A stretch of DNA of 64,000 nt from Parapristionchus giblindavisi (Eukaryota > Nematoda > Chromadorea > Rhabditida > Diplogasteridae), in contig CALSFV010000004.1 in assembly GCA_943737045.1 (NCBI GenBank), positions 1,189,501-1,253,500 of the forward strand. Direction: 5' to 3'. The notes beneath the pieces were generated by a model. It ran no database searches. It saw only the letters and a program-made list of their open reading frames with translations, and had not been told where the DNA came from. Below, one piece after another: positions 56,615 to 64,000 of the stretch (within the stretch, counting starts at the first letter, position 1; every line of letters starts with the position of its first letter). A program made the translations under genes and the position numbers.

Positions 56615-59600
56615 CTGCAAAGATTAATAATCAATAAATCAATAATTTAGCAATAGACTAATCCAAATCTTTCAAACATATTTTAATGTTATGAAAACAA
56701 CGTTGAACGCAATGCCATCGAAGTTTTTAAAAAATCAGGGGAAAATATAGATATTGAAACACGAATCCGAATGGGAGAGGTAGACAGAATAGGAGGGGGG
56801 GGGGTAGAGGAAGACCGAGAGATCAAGATAACAGAAACCAGAGTTCCCCAAAAGTGCAAAAGATCATGGGATGATAATATAGCCTACTATCGAAACGTCG
56901 AAACACACTGCCTTTCGTAGTACTATCTGGAATGATAAACCTAGACAGCTGCATTGCACGATATTTGCAAATTAAACAACTAATAAATGTCACGTTCTCC
57001 AAAAAAAGAGCAGCTAATACAGGACGACCAGAAATCATGACTGCATTATTTTCGCACTATCCGTTGTGGCGCAAGAGAGTGCATGGGAGGTTAATCAAAT
57101 CCATAAGTTGTCTGGTTAAATTTACCACAATCGGTGTACCCATAATTTCTGGTCACCCTTTAACATTCACCGTAACCACTAATTTGCGTCAAATAACTTA
57201 ATAATGCCAATTTCTCGTCTTTTAAAAGCACTCATTCATATCCCATTTCACTTTTGAGATCAATATTGCGTACGTGTGGGCAGTAAAGTCATAATAAAGA
57301 ATAAGAAAAATAAATAAGAAAGCCCTGATAGTAAATAAGAATGGTATTATCAATAGGATAGGAAGGAAGCCAAACGAACAGGACGAAAACGAGGCAAAAC
57401 ACAAGCCAGGCATAGACATAGACAGTAAAAACAACACCCCCCCCCCCCTCATGTTCGTCTTGTTTTCTCTCTTTAAAGAGCACGAAGCCAAACAAAATAC
57501 ACACATTTTACATTCCCAGTATAGGATGGATATACAACGGTCAGATGAGAGAGCGAGCCATAAATAGAACGAGAAGACGTTAGAGAGGAAAGAGAGAGAG
57601 GTAGAGAGAGAGGCAGAGAAACAACCAAAAAAGGGAATAAATAGCCGCCGTGCAAGAAACATGATACGTGCAAAAGCTCCAGAAACCTGCAGAAAGCGAA
57701 CGATTTTAGAGTCACGGGTATATACATTAATAGAGGATTATAATTAGCTGGAAAAGGGAATAGATCGAGACACAGAGACAGAGATAGATGTAAATAAGGA
57801 GAGAATGAGATAGAAGTAGACGTAGAAAGATAGAGACAAAGAGAATTAGAGCCGGACAGAACTAGAGGTAGAGACATAGGCATATGGGACAGACACCCTA
57901 ATAGACACAAGTACCCTCCCCCCACCCCCCCCCCCCCCCCCATCAACCCCATTCAATCTGCATATTATGCAAATCAGAGAGTAATAGAGACGGAGAGAAA
58001 AGCACCCCTTGAGAGAGCGAGAAACAACTATCATGGCACTGCTTGCATTACGCACGTAGCTTGCGGGACGGGGCGTAGAATGGCAAGAGAGGCAGAGGGA
58101 GAAGAAGGCCGAGGCAGAGAGACGGCGACAGATAAAGAAAAAGCGCACGGGAATGAGAAAAGAAAAGAAGGGGACGTTAAAGGACAGACTGTACCCTTTC
58201 AAACCATTCTACATTCCTCTCGACCATCAATGATATCATAATATGACAAATCGATTGGATGAATAATGTGGAAAATGACGCAGTGTGTGATGTGATTGGG
58301 AATGGGAAACGTCGCCCACACACATCAAACGATGTCGGGTTACGGTAGCCTTATCACTTCAATTCAATCTTTGCCCCGCTTTCGAGATCTCGCCCTTGAA
58401 ACGCTGAGCAATGCATTGGAGAGGACGAGGAGGGGGATAGAGATAGTCATAGAGAAAGAAGGGCAATTCATTACCCACTTCAAACTACGACATAATCCAC
58501 CATAAATGGACTCTAAATATAGCACCAAAGTACGTGCAAATCGGAGGGAATGGATGACACCTGACACATACATTAGAATGTCTCACCCAATCCATCCACG
58601 AATCTCTCACTCTCTCTGTCTCTCTTGCAATTCCACTACCCTATCCTCTCTCTCAGCCTCTCTGTCTCTCTCTCACTTGCCCTTTCCCAATCCTCTCTTA
58701 TTCCCCTTCCTCTCTCTCTCCCTGAATGCAGCACACAAGACACAAAGCACACGAGTGGATAACAGCGCGGATTCTGGATTAAAAAGGGCGAATGCATAGG
58801 AAAAAACAGAAGCTTGCGGGACAAAAAAAACGAGCGGGGAATGGTTGCTCTAGACACAGAAAAGTCTGAATCACTTTATACAACAACAAAGACACTGAGT
58901 GTACATGGGAGAGGAGAAACAGGCAGACAAACAGACCGGGTAGTCTATACCATTGTACGAATCAATTTGGCGCAAACGATATCGATTCAAAGTCAACGCA
59001 GCCAAACTATCAACACATAGATCACACTACAACTGCTAGAACAAAAAACATGCGGAGAAAAAACATAGATCACTACAACTGCTATAGCGGAAAATTGTAA
59101 ATAATGCGGAGTAAACAATGGAATACAGAGAGAGTCCCAAATTGAGTGCATATTGGGTGCAAGGACGAATACGTGAGGAGAGGGAAGAGATACGTGGAAC
59201 ATTGGCGTTTCTCAAGGGACGGGGGTAGGAAAGAGCAATTGGCAAACGATAGAGCAGGCTAGAGATAATGGAAAAACAGAGAGAGTGCAGACAAAATAGA
59301 ACAAGAATGGATCAAACAAGACATGAAAGCGGGGGAAAAAGTAGTGGGGGAGAGCTCGAGAGTAAGAAAGGAAAGAAGAGAAAGGAAAGGAATAGAAACG
59401 AAACGAAATAGAGGGTCACATGCACGTAGAACACATACATTTGCTGAAAGAAGAAGAAGGAGAGAGTGTTGAAGGATGACAATGAAAAAGGAGGAGGAGG
59501 GTAGAGGGAGAGAGGGGGAGAAGGAAGAGGGAGGGAGAGAAAGAGAGAGGGCGGCACAAGCCCCACTCCTGGATATATCCCCTTTCCCCCATTGTGGAGG

Positions 59601-60268
59601 GAGAGACATAGCGAGAGCATAACCTCGGCACACAAAGTCAGAGTCACACCTAATGTGCGCCTGCAGAAAATATAAGCTGACCAGAGATAAACTCATTGTA
59701 TGTAGTGTGGTGTGTACGATCTACCCATCCGATAGACATCAAGATAGATACAACTGAGCACCAAGGACAAAGCAGTCAAATCGATCTACCAATATACCCA
59801 GTGGGTATCGATTAACTCATGGACCTTTTAAAGCTAGACCGTAGAAGTTGCCGCAACAAGACACGAAGACATGAAAGCACAAGATACGGAGACGAGAGAT
59901 TGAGATCGTGAGAGAAGAGAGAGGTGGTGAGAGATGGAGAGAGGCTGGTCATTCGAATAGACTCTTTCCTCATCAGCACCCCTAACCAAACGTCGAAAAC
60001 AATTCCAGACTAGCAGGCAGACAACAGTCATAGGACAGGGGAGATTATAAGAATCACGTTAGTTCAATCATAAGAGAGTATGTACAATAAGCCGGGAAAT
60101 AGGAATTATTACACCAATTAATAATTGTGTAAGAAATATATGGTATGGTCTACGCATACAGCGCCTATAAATAGTAGGTGTATTCAAATTGCGATCACCG
60201 GACTGGAAAAATGATCAGCGCGTAAGTTCGAAATAACATGAGTAGAGAAATGAAGCGAGGGTGATCGA

Positions 60269-60339
60269 AGCGTGGCGCATTGGTAAGATGGCCGCCTCTC
60301 CTCCCAAAGGGTACGGGTTCGAATCCCGACCGGAGTTTT
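60269..60339 (+). pseudogene. tRNA-like sequence
   Basis: GTGGCGCATTGGTAAGATGG (A-box) and GGGTTCGAATCCCG (B-box plus T stem) followed by GTTTTC. The 5' and 3' ends do not pair as an acceptor stem, so it is a pseudogene or SINE head. Confidence 0.6.
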
Positions 60340-63300
60340 CACTTCATCCCTTATTGTACACTCTGAACTAACGTGGAATACTGCGACAAAATTCAGCTGT
60401 CGAAAATCATCATTAACAGAGCGCATATCAATTAAGATATCATAATACCCCTAGAGGGTACAGGCTTATACAAATATTTTGTCGAATTGCTAATCACAAA
60501 TCACACATTATACGGTCTCCAAAAGCCACGTACAGCAACCTATACCCAAGGCACAATACAGTATTCACACTCTACCAGCCAGTACACACTCTACTTGACA
60601 CAACAGCCACTTGCAAACCCGCTGCATATCCAATGCTCACTCGGATGTCTGTCTGTCTGGCTTCAAGAAACCGAGATAACACATAAATACTGCTATGGGA
60701 GACAGCGAGTAGTACAATAGCCCTTTGTGCGTGCGTCTGACTATGGTCAACACATACGATACACTACTGCCCTCCAATCGTGTCTATCTGTCTGTGTGCG
60801 AGTGAAGCAATCAACGTCAACATCCATCCCCGTATATCTTCTATCCGTCGGGGGGATACACAGACGCGGAAGTACACAAACACAGACATGATATGAATAG
60901 GCAAGAGGAGGACCGAGTAGTATTAAACGAGCGAGACAGGAAGACGAATCGGCACGTTCGCATCGACACAATTTCCGTCGTGATTCTTCATTTTCAATCT
61001 CTCGCTCACTTATTGCTTCTGACTTCAAACTTCAGACATGTGCAAATCACGAAAACGACTCCAAGTGAAAAATAATTCAGCGTCGAGATCGAAAGACGAT
61101 GCAATTGTGCGAGAGCAAGAGAAAGATAAGAACACTAGTATATTGATACTGTATTATATTATATTGATTGGGCATTAAATTATTGATATTTTAGATACAT
61201 TTTGATACTCATACACATGTTTCGACCCCTAAATCAATCTCTCACAATTGCGTGAAGTAGCAAAACACTCACGCACATTCAATAACATCCATATACCCAG
61301 CAACGAGAGAGGAAAACGAATCGGAGATCATCTTAGCGTCATGAAAAACACAAGACATCATTGCTCGCTTAAAGCGAGTGTCTAACCCACGTCAACGGTC
61401 GCTTTGCTTCATACACTACTTGTTTGCTGCGTCTACTAAGAGTGCATTAGATGCTGTGAAGACAAACGGATTCTATTCCATTTTAGTGCAATTAAAGTAA
61501 TAATAAATTAATATAAGTATAGCCTTGCACGCATTTTTAATTTAAAATGCATAGGTTAGCAGAAAATGTGCCATATGGTGCTTCGGCAGCAACGACTATG
61601 TTAAGAAATTTCTTTAACGTGAGTCTCTTGAGAGAAACAACCCGATTCGATCGGGGATAACAACTAGAGTGTAGTAGACAAAGGAAATGAATTTCACTAG
61701 CCGACAACCATCAAATCGGACAAATCATCACGGATGATTCATTCCGCGCGCAGACAGACACGTCAATGACTGACCTTTGCTACCGTAATCAATCGAAATC
61801 AATCGACACCCGACAGCGGAATATAATGGGCATAAATCGATCGATAGAAGCGCACATGAGAAAACACACAACACACGGGGACCACTGACAAAACCGGTCG
61901 TGTGCGTGTCACACCATCGAATAAAAGAATTATCGGACGACATTTCACAATTCACACTATACACTTTATCATACGCAGCAAAAACAACAAATCGAGTAGC
62001 GATGTCAACTTATTAGACTAGATGAGATAGATAGAAAGAGTGTAAGAGATTTAGAGAAAAAGAGGAGCAAATTAATCTAGCCAACATCTAATTCTCCTCT
62101 TTTCTCTTCCTCATCTTCTTCTTCTTCTCGTCTCATTCCCGTTCCCTACATTCACTCCCCTCATTCCTTCTTTGTATCGTCTGCCTCGTCTCTCCATTTC
62201 GCACACTGCCTCCCCTGCCTCTGTCTAGCTTCTCTGCCCACTCTCCTCGTCTGCCACACTCTCTCGTCGATCGTTGTCTGTGTGCGTGCGCAATTTCGTC
62301 TCTAAACTCACGTTCTCCCAGAGAGCGAGTGTGAGGGCGTGAGAGCAGAGCCGGTAAGAGAGACGTCGTCGTGACAGACGGCTAGAGACAGACATCGGGG
62401 GAGATAGCAGCGAGCATCGATAGTACGCAGGCAATCAGACAAGCAGACAGACTGCCACAGAGTCAGTGGAATGAAAGAAACAACAGTAGCAATGGAACGA
62501 GGGAGTAGACGAACAAAATTTAATGAAATTATTCAAGAAAACTCTTAAAACTGGACATTTCATTAATATGCACCTATCGCAAATGAACTGTGGAGTAGGG
62601 GTGTAGGGAGCAAAGTTAATGAAATTATATGGGCATAACTCGCGAGGGGGGGGGGGGTGGATTACTGTAGCGTTCACCTATCACAAAGTGAGCGCAAAGC
62701 CATCAATAATCATCAATCGAAACATTGAGAACAAAAGAACAGAAAAAGAGAAGAGAAGAGTGACAGAGGTTGGAGAACGATGTGAGCGAAGAAGAGAAGA
62801 GACGAGAGGAAAGGAGAGAGGAGAAACTACGTCATATCCACTTTCTAAGCACTGAGTGAGAAGGCGAAAGAGAGGGCAGAGGGAGAGATAGACGGAAGGA
62901 TACGTCTCATTCTACTTATTCTTCAGCATCACCATCATCATCCTCTACTCATCCAGAATTCATTCGATCATAAACCGAATGAAAGAGGAAAACATTATAA
63001 CACCATTCCTTCGGATGAATTCGCACTCATGCATTCAAACTACACAACGCTAGGATATTCAGTGTTTTGCTATACCATTAGTCGAAGCCCCATACAAAAT
63101 CGAATGAAACCCTCCCTCGCATCTCACAGGATTTTACGTTGATTCAATTTAAGATACATTCAATTAAATCAATATTTATTAAAAGTGAGCAACCTTATTC
63201 GGATGACATGGCTGGAATCCATCGGTAACCGCACTCATTATTACAGTAGGTGAAGATACCGAATCGAGAAGGGAGAGGAAGGAAGGAACCGACTATTTCA

Positions 63301-63806
63301 AGTAATCGGATTGAATGATAGATTGACAGTAACTGTAGGGGAAGAGGGCATGAGAAACAGAGAAGTAGAGAGAGAAATAGAGAGACGTAGGGAGGCGACG
63401 AAAGGGGAGAGACCAATCCTGATAGGGACGAATGAATGTGATATGACGAAAGGGGCGCACAACGTGCAAAACTTGATAAACGTCGGAAGGATGAATAACG
63501 AAAGATTAGTTCATAGATTGATAGGTAACCCTACTCGCATGACATCGAACGATGCAAAAACTCTTTGACTAAAGGGACCATCGACTAGAAGTACCAACTT
63601 GAAATTGGACCCGCCTTAAAGAATATCGCTGCTTACACCAACATGCACCCAGCACGTGCACTCCAAGTCATAAAGAATGTGTTTCTCGAACACAACGAGA
63701 TGGATAATTCAGGAATCAACGGCGGTCATAAGCGAGCGATCAGATACAGTATGTATGAAGATAAACTCTTTGGGGGGGGGGGGGGGGCGTTTGTCAAAGT
63801 GACTCC

Positions 63807-63854
63807 AGAGCCCTTATTCATGCCGATTTCCCAATCGGCATGAATAAGGGCTCT
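63807..63854. repeat. Perfect 22-bp inverted repeat
   Basis: AGAGCCCTTATTCATGCCGA plus TT, four bases (TCCC), then the exact complement. It lies 20 bp past a poly-G run. No T-run or coding context; role unknown. Confidence 0.85.
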
Positions 63855-64000
63855 GTCCATTGGCTAATATCAAATGAAACAGCGAAAGACGAGATACACT
63901 GGGGTATTCTCCATTTTCTCGTCTAATGGCACCGCATCAGATAGGCACCAGGAAGTAATCTAGCTAAATGCCAGTAAACTAAGCCGACAATACATCAATG

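Larger units (their letters stand above)
56615..64000. other. No gene recognised; purine-rich plus strand
   Basis: Over 7 kb with strong strand asymmetry: long GAGAGA/GGAAGA tracts on the plus strand, especially 57540-60000 and 62700-63420, plus homopolymer runs (C near 57440 and 57915-57940, G near 62647 and 63772). The many minus-strand frames rich in Ser, Leu and Phe are translations of CT repeats. Position suggests a first intron or upstream region of egl-9. No splice-supported exon was found despite a search for the missing MYND half. Confidence 0.55.

Noticed and set aside
57222..59696. Many minus-strand frames rich in Ser, Leu and Phe (up to 159 codons)
   Set aside because: They are translations of CT-rich simple sequence, overlap one another in several frames, and lack splice continuity or domains.
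63195..63416. Minus-strand frame with FTYCNNEC, considered as the missing egl-9 MYND half
   Set aside because: The YC..EC spacing fits, but there are no upstream Cys pairs, the only nearby GT donor leaves the wrong phase for the next exon, and the frame then stops.

Overview
The window looks like a stretch of nematode autosome. Genes are split into many small exons joined by short introns whose 3' ends read TTTCAG or close to it. The families are nematode-typical: an Srt-class serpentine receptor, secreted Cys-rich peptides, a dTDP-rhamnose epimerase, an ML-domain protein and egl-9. Introns carry a GATCTTT heptamer that reminds me of diplogastrid (Pristionchus-like) genomes, but that placement is only an impression. 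Almost none of the long ORFs are genes. The models below come from joining short exons by splice sites, reading phase and family motifs, and most exon lengths close exactly in phase.

Region by region: (1) 0.5-6.8 kb, minus strand: an LPGAT1-like lysophospholipid acyltransferase, running off the left edge. (2) 7.6-12.9 kb, minus strand: an unknown 129-aa protein with a tRNA-Ser(AGA) in one intron, an unknown two-pass membrane protein, and a dTDP-4-dehydrorhamnose 3,5-epimerase. (3) 14.2-22.2 kb, minus strand: a small membrane protein whose second exon resembles a seventh chemoreceptor TM segment, then an Srt-like receptor. A 2.4-kb intron of that receptor encloses two complete same-strand Ly6/three-finger genes. 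(4) 25.4-26.7 kb, plus strand: a secreted ML (NPC2/MD-2-like) lipid-binding protein. (5) 28.4-31.9 kb: two abutting fold-back elements with a shared edge. (6) 32.5-36.5 kb: a 97-aa secreted protein of unknown function (minus), a hAT-type MITE with an 8-bp target duplication, and a 60-aa secreted peptide with CX3C...CX3C spacing (plus). (7) 36.9-47.1 kb: a giant inverted-repeat element holding nested later insertions (a tRNA-derived SINE in one arm; a LINE in the other, itself split by a further fold-back). (8) 48.5-56.6 kb, minus strand: egl-9, the HIF prolyl hydroxylase, 22 exons seen; the first half of its MYND finger is not in the window. (9) 56.6-64 kb: no gene recognised; purine-rich on the plus strand, probably an egl-9 intron or upstream sequence.

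The genes do not form one pathway. The acyltransferase, the 129-aa gene, the two-pass gene and the epimerase run head to tail on the minus strand and may be co-transcribed in part. The most unusual observations are the nested Ly6 pair, the nested palindromic repeat, and the sense-strand intronic GATCTTT repeat.
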